From: Trichostrongylus colubriformis
Taxonomy: Eukaryota > Nematoda > Chromadorea > Rhabditida > Trichostrongylidae
DNA length: 64,000 nt
Assembly (NCBI GenBank): GCA_963978905.1
Contig: OZ022260.1
Location: 1 to 64,000 of the forward strand
Reading direction: 5' to 3'
Made by a program: the position numbers and the translations under genes. Shown in pieces: positions 1-13,500 of the stretch (within the stretch, counting starts at the first letter, position 1; each line of letters begins with the position of its first letter). The notes beneath the pieces are model-generated. The model had not been told where the DNA came from. It searched no databases and saw nothing but the letters and a program-made list of their open reading frames with translations.

Positions 1-1389
1 CCTAAGCCTAAGCCTAAGCCTAAGCCTAAGCCTAAGCCTAAGCCTAAGCCTAAGCCTAAGCCTAAGCCTAAGCCTAAGCCTAAGCCTAAGCCTAAGCCTA
101 AGCCTAAGCCTAAGCCTAAGCCTAAGCCTAAGCCTAAGCCTAAGCCTAAGCCTAAGCCTAAGCCTAAGCCTAAGCCTAAGCCTAAGCCTAAGCCTAAGCC
201 TAAGCCTAAGCCTAAGCCTAAGCCTAAGCCTAAGCCTAAGCCTAAGCCTAAGCCTAAGCCTAAGCCTAAGCCTAAGCCTAAGCCTAAGCCTAAGCCTAAG
301 CCTAAGCCTAAGCCTAAGCCTAAGCCTAAGCCTAAGCCTAAGCCTAAGCCTAAGCCTAAGCCTAAGCCTAAGCCTAAGCCTAAGCCTAAGCCTAAGCCTA
401 AGCCTAAGCCTAAGCCTAAGCCTAAGCCTAAGCCTAAGCCTAAGCCTAAGCCTAAGCCTAAGCCTAAGCCTAAGCCTAAGCCTAAGCCTAAGCCTAAGCC
501 TAAGCCTAAGCCTAAGCCTAAGCCTAAGCCTAAGCCTAAGCCTAAGCCTAAGCCTAAGCCTAAGCCTAAGCCTAAGCCTAAGCCTAAGCCTAAGCCTAAG
601 CCTAAGCCTAAGCCTAAGCCTAAGCCTAAGCCTAAGCCTAAGCCTAAGCCTAAGCCTAAGCCTAAGCCTAAGCCTAAGCCTAAGCCTAAGCCTAAGCCTA
701 AGCCTAAGCCTAAGCCTAAGCCTAAGCCTAAGCCTAAGCCTAAGCCTAAGCCTAAGCCTAAGCCTAAGCCTAAGCCTAAGCCTAAGCCTAAGCCTAAGCC
801 TAAGCCTAAGCCTAAGCCTAAGCCTAAGCCTAAGCCTAAGCCTAAGCCTAAGCCTAAGCCTAAGCCTAAGCCTAAGCCTAAGCCTAAGCCTAAGCCTAAG
901 CCTAAGCCTAAGCCTAAGCCTAAGCCTAAGCCTAAGCCTAAGCCTAAGCCTAAGCCTAAGCCTAAGCCTAAGCCTAAGCCTAAGCCTAAGCCTAAGCCTA
1001 AGCCTAAGCCTAAGCCTAAGCCTAAGCCTAAGCCTAAGCCTAAGCCTAAGCCTAAGCCTAAGCCTAAGCCTAAGCCTAAGCCTAAGCCTAAGCCTAAGCC
1101 TAAGCCTAAGCCTAAGCCTAAGCCTAAGCCTAAGCCTAAGCCTAAGCCTAAGCCTAAGCCTAAGCCTAAGCCTAAGCCTAAGCCTAAGCCTAAGCCTAAG
1201 CCTAAGCCTAAGCCTAAGCCTAAGCCTAAGCCTAAGCCTAAGCCTAAGCCTAAGCCTAAGCCTAAGCCTAAGCCTAAGCCTAAGCCTAAGCCTAAGCCTA
1301 AGCCTAAGCCTAAGCCTAAGCCTAAGCCTAAGCCTAAGCCTAAGCCTAAGCCTAAGCCTAAGCCTAAGCCTAAGCCTAAGCCTAAGCCT
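1..1389. repeat. Telomere: uninterrupted CCTAAG/TTAGGC array
   Basis: About 231 consecutive copies of the hexamer CCTAAG run without a visible variant and end inside a unit (CCT) before unique sequence begins. The complementary strand reads TTAGGC, the canonical nematode telomere repeat. The C-rich strand reads 5' to 3' inward from the left edge, as expected for a left chromosome end. There is no degenerate or subtelomeric satellite zone: unique intronic-looking sequence starts at once, and a coding exon lies about 200 bp inside. Confidence 0.99.
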
Positions 1390-1592
1390 GTTGGCTGCGC
1401 ATAATCGTTCAGCTTGCCATAAAACCCTCGAACATGCTGCCACCACTGGAAGTTTAGCATGATAGCGTCTCCCTGCTCAGATTTTATGGCATTTTCTTTC
1501 TTCAAACATGTTTATGTTTTATGTATCCTCTCCTCCTCTCTATAGGGTCGCTTTCAGAAGGCATTTTGTTATTTCATGAGCTCCTCTTTCAG
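1390..1592 (+). other. Residual upstream intron between telomere and first exon
   Basis: Only 203 bp separate the telomere from the first retained exon. The stretch is pyrimidine-rich (TCCTCTCCTCCTCTC near 1526-1540) and ends in a good TTTCAG acceptor at 1587-1592, so it looks like the 3' part of an intron. No promoter is obvious. Confidence 0.6.
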
Positions 1593-4500
1593 TCATGGAT
1601 AGTTATGGACAGCCGCGTATGGGAACGCCGACGAATTTGATGCACATGCAACAAGGTGAGATGCAGTAGGAACATGTCAGGATTTGTCTCTCTACCACAG
1701 CCATGACGGGTGTTTGGTGTGGAAATTGGCTTAAAACATTTGTTGTATTTTGACTTTATCTGGAATTTGATTGTTTCTGTTTACAGTTGAAGTTCACAGT
1801 ACTTCCCCTTCTTCAGGTACTGTTGGAAGTCCAACTATCTGCAGTGCACCAATGACACCTCAGCAGATGGCACAGCAGCAACAAGCAGGAATGATTCAAG
1901 GACAACCAACTCCTACAGGACAGTTCGATCAGAGCGGAGGGTTCAATCCACAACTGCAGCAGATGTCACAAGGATATTCACAAGCAGTACCGGAGAGCCC
2001 AGGTGAGATGATGGCTCTGATTGAATCATCTGTTTTTAAGCAAATTTTGATATCTTCTTCGCTAAGATATGAGATCGAGCTTTGATATTTAATTTTCTTC
2101 GAAATATTGTTCACAATATAGCCAGTATCTCCTTTTAGAGCGGATATTAGAAATCGCCGTAACCCTGAATGTTTCAAAATCATTCAGATTGTTTCTGGAA
2201 TAGGTTGTTACCTTATTCCTCTTATTTGAAAAGAATCCATCAAAGATGCGGTTATACATTTTTTGTAGTTACTAGTGTGGTAGAGCTCCGGACAGCAATT
2301 AGTGGCATAGTATAAACTTCGCATAATTGCATACCTAATTGAAAACTGTAACTTCGATCTAAGTTAAAGGCACCATTAGGGGTAAGAGAAAACTGAGATT
2401 CGGGAGTACATGTGAAAACGAGCCTTCTACTTCAGTGGAGGTCATATGTGGCGAAAATCGCATTGAAAAAACACGGCTTGGGGTTTTATAACGACCCCGC
2501 AGCACGGCATATCGTTATGCGGTTATGCGGCCGGGGGAGTCCCCGTGGAGAGGCGGGACAACGATCGCGTCCGGCTGGATCGGACTCTGGCCTGGCTTGA
2601 GTCCATTCCGGCTAGAGACGCAGAGGACGAGAGAGAGAAGGGGGATTTTCGGGTTCCTATTTCTCGGTTTTTTCTCCGTTTTATGCCGATCTTTCTCTAC
2701 TATTACATTGCTGTGCACCTCTACTTTTGTGATCCTCCAATTTGCCAAATTTACCCCTAACGATGTCTTTAAATGGTTGAATGTCCACTTCCAATTACAG
2801 TTTTGAAGCATTATGCATTATAGGTGCTGTACATGTGCAACAGCAGATGGTTATCGGAGGCGCCGTTGGGCAAGGTGATGGCTCACCGGGAATGTATACT
2901 AGACAGCAGCAACAAGTGGTGGGACAGCAACAACAGCAACAGCAAATGATTAGCCAACAGCAGCAAATGCTTGGCCAGCAGCAGCCTATCTTGGGTCATC
3001 AAGTGGGTATTAATCAAGAGTTTTTTCGTGGATTAGACTGTTTTTTTGCACAATTTTTGTATGTTGGTGAGGTGGGTCTTGATTCGCCATTGTGAAGCTT
3101 CTTTCGGCAGCAGGTGGCAGCAGTATTCACTGAACCCTTACTTTGGATTAAGAGGCGATACATTTCACAAGCGACTCTGAGTTTGTAAATGGGCGTGTTG
3201 TTGCAAGTTCTTGATTCGCTCCCCTCATTCCAGGTGTTGTTCGAGAGCACTGCGCTTTCTTCTGTCGTGTTAAACATTGTTGGTACTGAAAAGTGCTAAC
3301 TAGTTTTTGTCGTTCTCCTTGAATTTGATCTTTTCGAACTTACTTTTGAGATGGAAATCGTATTGAATGTTGGGGCTTGGATTGCGCCGGAGAGGAAAAA
3401 AACTGACTTCATTAAAAGGCGTTTACATATCTTAAGAACAACCTTGTATGAAGAAGTTTGTATAATCTTGAATTTTTCCGTGAATTAGTAGATGGGGAAG
3501 CGAAAGTAGAAAGGCGGAAAGAAGTTCAACCGTTATGTCCTCCTTAAACAATCAGATCAGTTTGGAACAATTATTGCTATTTCACTGTGCGTTATCCTTT
3601 TTGGTTAAGATGATGGTACACCCACAGATGGGCATGGTGGGTGGTAATCCTCAGCAATACTATCAGCAGAACCCACAAGCACAGTGGACACAGCAGCAGC
3701 AACAAGTGAGCGTTAAATTAAAATTAACCAATTCAGGATTTTATGTCTAGTCATTTTGTTATTATTAATTCTTAATCCATGGCTTGTGTGAAGCTTTTAT
3801 GAGAATTGTAATTAACAGGTTTGCACGTTAGCAAGTATTCGAGCATCTGTCCTTTTATATAACCTTCCTCGGAGATATTTCGTAAATACGAGTGCTGTAT
3901 CTCATGGGTTTCAAACGCCGGTTTTGGATGACTATTCTTGTGTGATATCGTTAATGATTGATGTTAATTTTCATATGCAACAGGCCCATTTCCTTCGTCA
4001 ACCGCAGATGATGGGAACCACACCAGCACAAAGAGTGATGGTACAGCGCGTACCGTATCCACCGGGAACAGGTACGAGTTCACGCTGTTTAATATCATGC
4101 CTTTGGTTTGTTTCACTTGGAACGCCTATAGCCGAAAGCAGCTATTTGACTGTCTCGCAAATCAGAAAATCGTGATTCATTCTAATGTGTTTTTGGTACG
4201 GCTCAACGAGCGAAGTTAGTTGGGCTTTACAAAATCCCAATTGTATAAAGTGCTCCCACGAGTCTGATTGAGATTTCACGATGTTTGGCGATATGACGGT
4301 AGAGTCATCTATCCGTCCTTTTTATTATGAACGTCCCGGTGTCACTTCTTTCTTGCAGCGATCTTTCTGAAAGGCCAAATTATGTGTATAATACAGTAAC
4401 TAAAAAATCTTTCCGTCCTTCCTTTATTTCATTTGTTCGAATGGGAGCTTGGGAAGTAATTGCTCAACACGCCAGGCAAGGCACATTTTCCAGTTTTTCT

Positions 4501-7500
4501 CATTGTTGGTACTTCCTAGTGTGTTTCAGTACTAGTATCGAATTTCGAATGACTTCTGTGAACTGCAGCCAATACGAAGATTTTCATGAGTTTAGACAGT
4601 TTCCAAAATTTCTTTTGTCCTGTGGTACACAGTCATATCTTTGTTCCATTCATTCCCTCACAAAAGGTCAAGTGTGGCTCCATTTTTGTGCCAGTGAGGG
4701 GGGACCGAAGTTGATGCCGCGAAAGCGACTCTTTTGATAGACAGCGAGGAATCTTGGTGCTAGCTTCAAGGTTATCGTTCTTTTTATTTTCTTGCTGATT
4801 TTTGGATATTTTCTGTGGGAGCATACATGGTGATGATGGACATTGAGGCACTTGAAGTCTCTAAGTTCTTTAACATCGCAATTTTTTTTTCTTTTACGGC
4901 AATCTCTAACTGAATCCATTTGTATGTTGAATTGCGACACCGAACTTTTATATTCCTAAGGAAGTGCTTTAATAGAAAGTCAGATCTGGCATTTTCATCT
5001 ATCTTATGCTGATATAATACTTTATTTTGATTCTGGTGGACGGAATTCAAACACGATTGGTATTCTTTATATCTAGCTGTATTCTAAGTTATGGGTTTTT
5101 TCTCTCTTCTTTCTTTTTCTCTTTTTTCTCGCCATCGAGGTCATACTTATATTTGAAGGTCCGCAAAAGTTTAAAACAGACTGCACATTCGGTAATAGGT
5201 TCTACTGCAGGAATTCGATGTCAATGAGCAGACGATCTTGGTTTTCTCTGGATTTCTGCAATTTGCTAGCAGTAAAGTTATTTATTGCAGATGCTGGGTT
5301 ATGGGCAAAAAAGCTTTGGTCGCGAACGCGACGAGAACCTGCACTCCATGTTTTTGCATGCATTGAGCGTAGGTTCGAGTTCCGTCCGAGGCCAAAGCCT
5401 TTGCCATAACGCAGCAACCTTGTATTGACTTCGCATCACTGGCTGTGACGAAAACCAGCAACTAGCAGAATTCGAAAGTATTCACAATTCAACGCTCATG
5501 CGCATAGTTATCACGTTGTTATGTCTTCAAAACTGGAATTCATCGCGATTTAATGTTGCAGAAACAAATCATGCTCGTGGAATAGTGTCTTCTTTCACAA
5601 CCACGGCTTGAGACTGAGAGTTTATCTCTCTTTTCTCTCTTTTCTCCCTCTCCTGAGGTGTATATCTATTCGATTCCATCGCTTTACAGCATGCTCCATT
5701 CGAATGAACTTTTTTGTTCTTCCATTCAGTGGTATTTTAAGGTTGCAATTTGCTTTAAAGCATTGTGAAGTCCATCAAGGAGGTGAAATAAAATACCGGG
5801 AATGCTGTCGTTGCGATGAAAGCAAAGTGGATGCAGAGGCTGCCGGCGAGACGCCTGAATGTTTTTCTGCAGCGTGCCAAACAAAAAGCTCCACATGCAG
5901 CAGGATCTGGCTAGCATTTGACGACGTGAAATCGGATCCTCCATCCGTCTTGGATTTCACAAAACGGCGCGCATTGTATAGCCTTTTTGGTTGCTTCGTT
6001 ACATTTCGCCTTCGAGCTCTCTTTCCTTTATGATTTACTGTACAATTTTGGTCATTGACTGCATTTACTAGAGATTGTTTGATAGGAAACCTTACAAAGG
6101 TTGACCTATAAATCGTGCAGCAAATTGTGCGCCACCTCTTGTTTCTTTCACACAGCTCAGTTCCTCAAGGGTGTATCTTATCATAGCCCACTACAATGCG
6201 TTGAGTACTACCTCCAATTTTCGTGATTGTTTGTTCTAGCAGATCGAGTCCAGTTGTAGGACCCAACAATATTGCTGAGTACCATGCGGGGCTAGCAAAA
6301 ACTTATTCGAAGGTTATGAGGTTAGATTCGCAGCGAAAATGTCAAAGATATGCTACTGACAGTGTTAAACGAAGATTTAAGTAAAAATTGCACAAAAGCG
6401 CTCGAAGTTATTTTCACTCGAAGAAAAGTTGTACCGTAAAAACCGTGTTGCATTCTTTATGAATCAGCTCGACTGGGCAAGCTTTTGGATGCTTCCTGGG
6501 CTGTTTTCTGCAGTCGTATGGCCGTCACAAGGAGCCAGAGTCGGAGATGGCTTGGATAAACAGAATGTCCCAAGTGTAAAAACATCTGGCATCGGTAACC
6601 CTGACATAATTGAGATTTATTCGTCTGGAACAAGCTGTGAATTGTGGATTTCTTTGAATCATGCCCATGAATGTCTTGCAAGTGTTGTCGTTTGCATGGA
6701 TCCGTCTTTTTTTCGTGTCTTTCCATTTCTACTTTTTCCCTCGGCGCCTTTGGATTCATTCCGATCCATTCGCTTCTCTCACGGTCGTCTCCGCTGGATG
6801 AAAAAGTGTCCAACGTTTGGCAGAGGTGTAATAGGACTCTTTTTTATTCATATCAGATTGTACTTGCGGTTAGTGATAGTCAATTGATTTTTGTATTAGA
6901 ATTGCGGCGGAGGAACTCCCAACATCTGAAAAAGGCTGCCCGTTTTACTGACTCTCAAAGTTAAACATTGGGAAGTGTATGCTCTGCAATACCTCGCCCA
7001 GAAGTTGCACAAGTCTTCTTTAAAGGAATCGTCCACGGAAAAATAAATTTTCTTGTTACACATATATTTATGTTGTATTTGCCTAATAGGAGCCCCATGT
7101 AAAGTTTCACGCGAAAAAGAGAGAATTCGGCTTACAAGGGAAGGACCCGAGGTCGAAGTGGCCATTTGGAATGTGATACATATGGTCCGACGCATTATCG
7201 GACGCTGATCTCGAATCTGTATTCCAAATTTGCAGAACGATTCTCTGAACGGAGTTATGGGGTTTTTGGCGAGGCACTATTTCATCAGCGCGGCCGTTGC
7301 TAGCTAACAAGGGAAGGATTTTAGGTCGAAGTGGCCATTCGGAATGGGATACATATTGTCTGACGTATTTCCGGACGCCGATCTCGAGCCTGCAATCCAA
7401 ATTTGCTGTGCGATTCTCTGAGCGGAGTTATGGAGGTTTTTTTGAAAAAACAATGCTATTATATGGTAGGTTTGGAAGCCCGTAGCGCGCGAGAACCGTT

Positions 7501-10500
7501 GGCTCGCGCGCTACGGGCTTCCAAACCTACCATATAATAGCATTGTTTTTTCAAAAAAACCTCCATAACTCCGCTCAGAGAATCGCACAGCAAATTTGGA
7601 TTGCAGGCTCGAGATCGGCGTCCGGAAATACGTCAGACAATATGTATCCCATTCCGAATGGCCACTTCGACCTAAAATCCTTCCCTTGTTAGCTAGCAAC
7701 GGCCTCAGTGGCTTACTGGTAGTGTTCCGGATCTGCAGGAGAAGGGTCACGGGTTTGCTCCCCGCCGGTGCGAGTTTTTTTGCATTTTGCGTTTAATTGT
7801 CTGTACGTGCTTTTCTTTCACTTCTGGACGTTTCCTTGTACTGAAAACTATCGCACCCATCATTACTCTGCCACTTTACTTATAACTATTAACATTACTC
7901 ACAAGGGAAGGATACCAAGTGGAAGAGATTCCCGTACCACACGAACTAGGCGTTGTTGCGTAAAAAGATTATGATATTCGGACACAGGAGGTCGAATTAC
8001 CCCTCTGTGCAAATTTCCACCCAAATCCAGTTTTTGGTCCAACTTCGGAAAATTGGGGGTGGCCAGCGGGTAAAGTGGTAGTTTTTGAATTTTTTTCGAC
8101 AAAAATTCCTGCAACCTAAACAGGATAGTCTACACATGCCTTTCACACTTGCCCATCGTATTAAATGTACGGAACAGGCGTCAATAAGGAGCATTTCCTA
8201 GGCAAGGGTCAACGACTTCTCCTTTGTCCAATGGAGTGCCACCCAATAGCCCGTGAATTCTTCCGAAATTTGGTCAAATTTTCGAATTGGCTGAAAACTT
8301 GTCCCTTGGGGTAATTTGACTCCCTGAACACGAAAATCGCCTTGGTTTTGCGCAAGAACGTCTGGCTCACGTGCTATGCGCTTCCAAACCTACCAAATAG
8401 TACTGTTTTTTCAAAAAAAACCTCCATAACTCCGCTCGCAGAATCGTTCTGCAAATTTCGAATACAGATTCGAGATCAGCGTCCGAAAATACGTCGGACC
8501 ATATGTATCCCGTTCCGAATGGCCACTTCGACCTGGGGTCCTTCCCTTGTTAGATACAGCTCCCCAAACTGGGCGGGGTGTGCGTGGCCTACGAGTAAAA
8601 GCCCTTCCCGTCGTCCGACGCGGTTGGGAACGGAGAATGGGAGTGTCTACGTAACTTTATGTTCCAACAATGCTTCTCCGACCGCGACGGATGACGGGGT
8701 GGACACATCCTCGGAGGTCCCGCCCACCCGGCCGAGACTTTGTGGTGCTATATCATAGCCGGATTAACATTCTTTCGCGTGAAACTTTGCATGCGACCCA
8801 CATTAGGCAAATACAACATAAATATATGGGTAACAGAAAACTCAATTTTTTTTGGATGGTACCTTTGATAGTTGCTTATAGTCCGGACAAGCTTACCGAC
8901 ATATGAACGAGATGGAAATCTTGTTGCTCCATGCAGATTGCGACTCGGTCCGCTGCGAAAGTTGCAGTATCTCCTGTTCTTCTTGCTTCATGTGAATACT
9001 CATCTTTTAAAAGATCATGGGGCTCAGTTTGGGAGTTGCAAAAACGAATTTGATGGTAAAAGTAGTCATATTCAGTCTGAAGTTTTTAATGTGAGAGCTC
9101 AAGTCTGCAACGATTCGTGTAAGCCCAGCTAATAGCTTTTTTACTTCTATCTCTTAAAATTCGAATTCGCTTTTTCTCTCTTCAATAACCTTGAGGCAAT
9201 TCGATTTTTATGCCTGCCTTGTGAAAGCCGTCCTTGACATGACTTCCCGGAGGAATTTCCAGCGATACTTTCTTTTAATGCTCTCATTCAATGCTGCTGA
9301 CTGCCAACTGCTTCTTCTTTACTGGATTGACCTCGCTCTCACTTTTCATCACTTTGCCTAGTGCTTCGGTGGGACTAAGTCTTTTTTCTGCCATTGGGTT
9401 TCCTTCTAGCACCCATCTTAGAATGGGTTTTTGTTTGATAAATATGATCTGTTCGCCGAACTGCATGCAAATGTAACTGTATCACGAAAGAAAACCTCAG
9501 TTTGTGAAAGATCTATTGGAGTGTTTGGTGCAATCAAGAATAGGAGTTTCAAAACATGTGGCTTCTTTCAATGTTCATCCATTCGAATCTGAGAGTTCAG
9601 TAGTTCGATTACTCCATTTATGCATTCACTGATATGTCTGCAGGTGAGGGAGCAGTTCGGTTGTAATGGTGTTGAAGATATCCAGTGTGAGTCATGCAGA
9701 AGTTTTTAGAGCATCATCTGACTAATGTTAGAGGCAGTCAGGCCGCAGTGCAGTCGACTGAGTTGATTGTGTCTCTTTAATTTTGAGTGTCCTGTGGGTC
9801 GTTTCTATAGAAATCATAGTGTCAGTTTAATCGGACGGAATTTGCGGCAGAAGGGGGTTTTTTGTTGAAAGCTCTACTGTTCCTAACACACAGCACGTGG
9901 TATACTGTTGTATTCGGACGTTTTGTTTTACCGTGAAATGGTCGGAATTGCGGTAAACAGCGCAATGTTCTGATGGATCTCCTTCTACAGTGCAGACTGG
10001 AACTGTTGGATCCCGAGGGGTTTCATATAGCCGGGAAGTGAGAGCTCTGATCAGCTGGGCAAACATAATACAAATTTTCCAACTTGTAACGAATCATTCA
10101 TCTTGTGGGGAAGACTGCTGCCGCAACATCGAGGAAATATTTTAGTTTATAATAGTATATTTCTTGTCTCTGTGGACTATAGTAAAGCTTCTGAAGATGA
10201 TCTCTCTGGCAATGAAATTATCATCTGTTAAAAAAAACTTCGACTATATTGTACGAGAGGCAAAAGTTCACTCGTTGCAACTGGATTACCATTGCTTGTA
10301 ATCTTTCGGCTGTGGGAGTTTCCGCAGTGTAACAGGCGATGTCGTTCTATTTCATGGCTCTTTTTCTAACTAGAGAGCTGGCAGTAACCGGAACATTGCT
10401 TCGTTGTTTCAGGTTATCCACCTGGTATGCAAGGTGTGGCACAGCAGCAACAACAACCACAAGGAGTCGCAGCACAGTCAGGTGGACGACCTCCTGGCGC

Positions 10501-13500
10501 ACCACCACAGCAGGCCCAACGTCCTACCTATCCTCCGGGAGCGACGGCACAAGCCCCACCACAATACGCTTATCCTGGTGGTCAACCCGCTGGTTATCCG
10601 CAACCACAAACTGCCGCTCAAGCTGCGGCCTATCAACAGCAGATGTACCAGCGACAGCAACAGGTTCGATTTTGTATCTTTTGAAATTTTCAGCTATGTT
10701 TTTCTTTTTTTCGTGGGTATTAGGAGACACTGGTTGTTTTTGTTTGTCGCTACCTTCATCCCTTGAGTCTCTTCGATCACTGGAAGGTCAACTAGTGTGT
10801 AAGAGGTGCTTTTCGGCAAATTTTGGAACACAAAGGGAGGTCGGAATTGTTCAGCGTTGCGTTATGTTTGCTGTGTCTATTCAGCCGGCTCCTCGTTAGT
10901 CTTTTTTGCTGCTGGAATGCAGTTTTACTGGCCGACGCGGCCAATTGATGGCAATATTCGTTGTATACGTCCATGTGGTTGCTACTGTTCTGGTAGTTTG
11001 CTTAGTTTCAGATAGTATCCTATCATTTTATTTCTTTTTATTTTATTGTACTTAAGTCTTTCCTCCTCAGCTTAGGGAACTGTGCTGTTAAGAGAAAGCC
11101 ATTTCCGGTGACTTGTGTGATAAAGGAGGCTCATTTGCGTTTTCTGATGGAGAGTCGAGTTAAGCTGCAGTTCATTAGCTGTGGAGTCTCAGTTCCTCTA
11201 CAGAAACCTTAAATCTCTGGATTCGACAGTTATTTCGACCTGTAGAAGCCAAGTAGAAACTGTGGAATCGTGTGAAATGCAGGAGGAGAGAACAAAATTG
11301 TAAAGTGGTAAACGAAATTTCATTCAAATCAATTTTCGAATTTGATTTTTCAATGAACTGATTTGTGGTAACTCTGACACAACCCTTAGCCCTGGTGATG
11401 CATCCTGCATACCACTCTCAAATAAAAAACCGAGTGAACGTGTGTCATTGAGCGACTTTGAAGTGTTTGTCGAGGAACATGTCCTGCGTTCGGAAGGTGT
11501 GATAAGTACGAGACCAAACAGTCCAGTAGTGTGAGTGGCGGGCGTAGCCTAGTATTCCTCCAGAGCAGTTCATACGAGGAGCAGCCTAGTTATTTCATTT
11601 TAGGGTGCAAGTTTTGGCTATTTTGTTGTTTGAGCTTGAAGGGTAATGTTCTCGTCTCCCTGCATTTGCGCATTTCAAAAGACGGAACTATTAGGTTGTC
11701 CCAAAAGTCTTGTCGTATTTTCCCGAAAAAATCTGTTAACTCTTGTTTACTTCGAGACAGGTCTACGGTTTGGGGGTATAGTAGAACAGTCTCGAAGCTT
11801 TCTAACAAAGTATATATAGACCCGGCAGATTCCGTGGGGAAAGCTACAATGTCCGTTCTTGACAGCCACCAGATTCGCGGTGTCATCTACTATGAGTGGT
11901 CCCGCGGCACCAAAGCGAGGGAAACCTGTGACTCCATCAACGCTGCAATGGGCAAGGGATGTGTGAGCGACGAGACCGTGCGCCGCTGGTTCATCAGCTT
12001 CAGCAACGGCGAGATTGACATGAAAGACAAACCACGCTTGGGACTGTGCTGGTTCTAGGACGCGGAAGGAATGCTTTTCCGCGAGGTGCTGGTACAAGGC
12101 GAGACAGTCACCGCTACCGTATGCACCCACCAGCTCCAGCAGCTCGCCGTCGCTGTTCGAGAAAAGCGCCGGAAAAGTCCGCGGTCACCCTCCTACATGA
12201 CGACGCCCGCTCCAATTTCCTCTGATTTCGCGAAAAGTGCCCAGGCCAAGCTACAGGAGCTCGGCTAGGATATCCTGCCCCACCGCCATACACTCCAGAC
12301 AATGCCCTTTCTGAACAACACCTTACCCATCCTCTTGAATCCTTCCTGGCCAAGACATAATTCGTTGATTATGACATGCTTGCGCGGGCGATGGCTGACT
12401 TCTCGACTCTCAGAGCCCAGAGTTCTGGGAGGAGGGAGTCAACGATTTTCCTATAAAGTAGCAGAGGGTTGCCGATAACAATGGTCAATACGTTGTTGCC
12501 TGATTGTCATTTGTTGGGCGAAAAAAAATAAAAAGTGATGATCGAAAAAAATACGACAAGACTTTTGGGACAACCTAATATAAAGCTGTAATCAGTGGTA
12601 ATATAGTAAAAGTTTGAGAGATGTTTTGTTTTGTGTTGTTTGTAACGTCTACCTTGTGTAGCGTCGTAAATAATAAATAAATAAATCAGTGGGTTTAGAA
12701 ATATTATAGTCTCATTACATAGCTGTGGTCTGTTTCTGTTCAAAGTTTTCTCGATAGCCTTGAGGGTTATGTTGGGCTTCTAGGGCCATATGAAAGAGAC
12801 GTTCGAAACGGTTTTGGCATTGATCACAGAGTAAGCAGCCTACGATAAACCTCGTCGATTTTTTCGTCCTTAACATTCACAGTTTTTTTTTCAAAGGGAA
12901 GAAAATGATAAAGTTGTTTTTTGGAAGTCTTTTGGAAAGAGCGGACGTTTAGCGCATGGTTGACCCCAATATTTTTCCTACCCGTCGCCTACCGTTACGT
13001 CTCAACCGTTCAGTTGATCGTGCTCCGTCTTATACATCTTTTCTTTCTTATCCCCTTCTCCCATATTCTCTCCCTTCTTCCAATGGGAAGCGATGGCTTT
13101 TATATCAGAACTCTGATTGTGGATTTCGAATATAACCGTGCTTTTTTCCACCCTTTTTGGTTTTTTGGCTGACAGCCTTTTGAAGTCTGCAAAAGTGCGT
13201 TTATATACACCCTCTTCGCCAAAGTAGGGTTAGCATATATGGTCGAATTGGATTATTTATCGTCCTCGTCGCTATTGTCGCCGACAACCCAACCACCGTG
13301 CCGCCACCATCGCAGCAATGTTTGAACAGCGCCGTCAGCTCGCAGTTCTGTGTAGACATTTCAGATATATTCAGATTTCCACGCTATTGAACCTGTAATT
13401 GGAATCTATTGCATATTCATTATGGTTATAATTTTCCTGGTTCTCCTCCTTCTCGCAATGCTACGCTTTTTCTTTATCAATTCAATTCAGCATTAATATT

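Larger units (their letters stand above)
7020..8868. mobile_element. 1.85 kb composite inverted-repeat (fold-back) element
   Basis: The outer arms (about 7030-7118 and 8780-8866) are inverted copies sharing ATATATTTATGTTGTATTTG, GCCTAAT and AAGTTTCACGCG. Inside them a second module containing TCGAAGTGGCCATT appears in direct form near 7131-7272 and inverted near 8380-8555, and a further copy forms the central palindrome at 7292-7704. The element therefore has nested inverted repeats at several levels. The 8560-8755 segment is distinctly GC-rich (GGGCGGGGTGTGCGTGGCC, CCGCCCACCCGGCCGAGAC) and unlike its surroundings. No transposase was seen. It lies inside an intron of the Q-rich gene. Confidence 0.6.
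4072..10412 (+). other. Large intron of Q-rich copy 1 with nested repeats
   Basis: This 6.3 kb interval joins exons 5 and 6 in phase 1. It is T-rich on the sense strand, as are the other introns of this gene. It contains a fold-back SINE near 5.3 kb and an inverted-repeat element at 7.0-8.9 kb. The longer open frames inside (for example near 5608-6033 and 6429-6887) show no recognisable motif and look like chance frames. The last ~150 bp before exon 6 is clearly homologous to sequence next to the minus-strand copy of that exon (34226-34365). Confidence 0.5.

Noticed and set aside
1..1389. CRISPR or satellite array
   Set aside because: A uniform hexamer at the sequence end is telomeric DNA.
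1593..3705. Assignment of the Q-rich gene to a named cofactor (Mediator or SWI/SNF subunit)
   Set aside because: Only low-complexity sequence is visible, and no diagnostic domain (ARID, KIX or similar) was found to justify a name.
4327..4737. Longer plus-strand open frames at 4.3, 5.6 and 6.4 kb as genes
   Set aside because: No motifs, no matching splice signals, and all lie within one intron of the Q-rich gene.
10339..10899. Alternative frames overlapping exon 6 of the Q-rich gene
   Set aside because: Repetitive Q-codons open other frames, but only the Q/P-rich frame has phase-compatible splice sites and a conserved paralogue.
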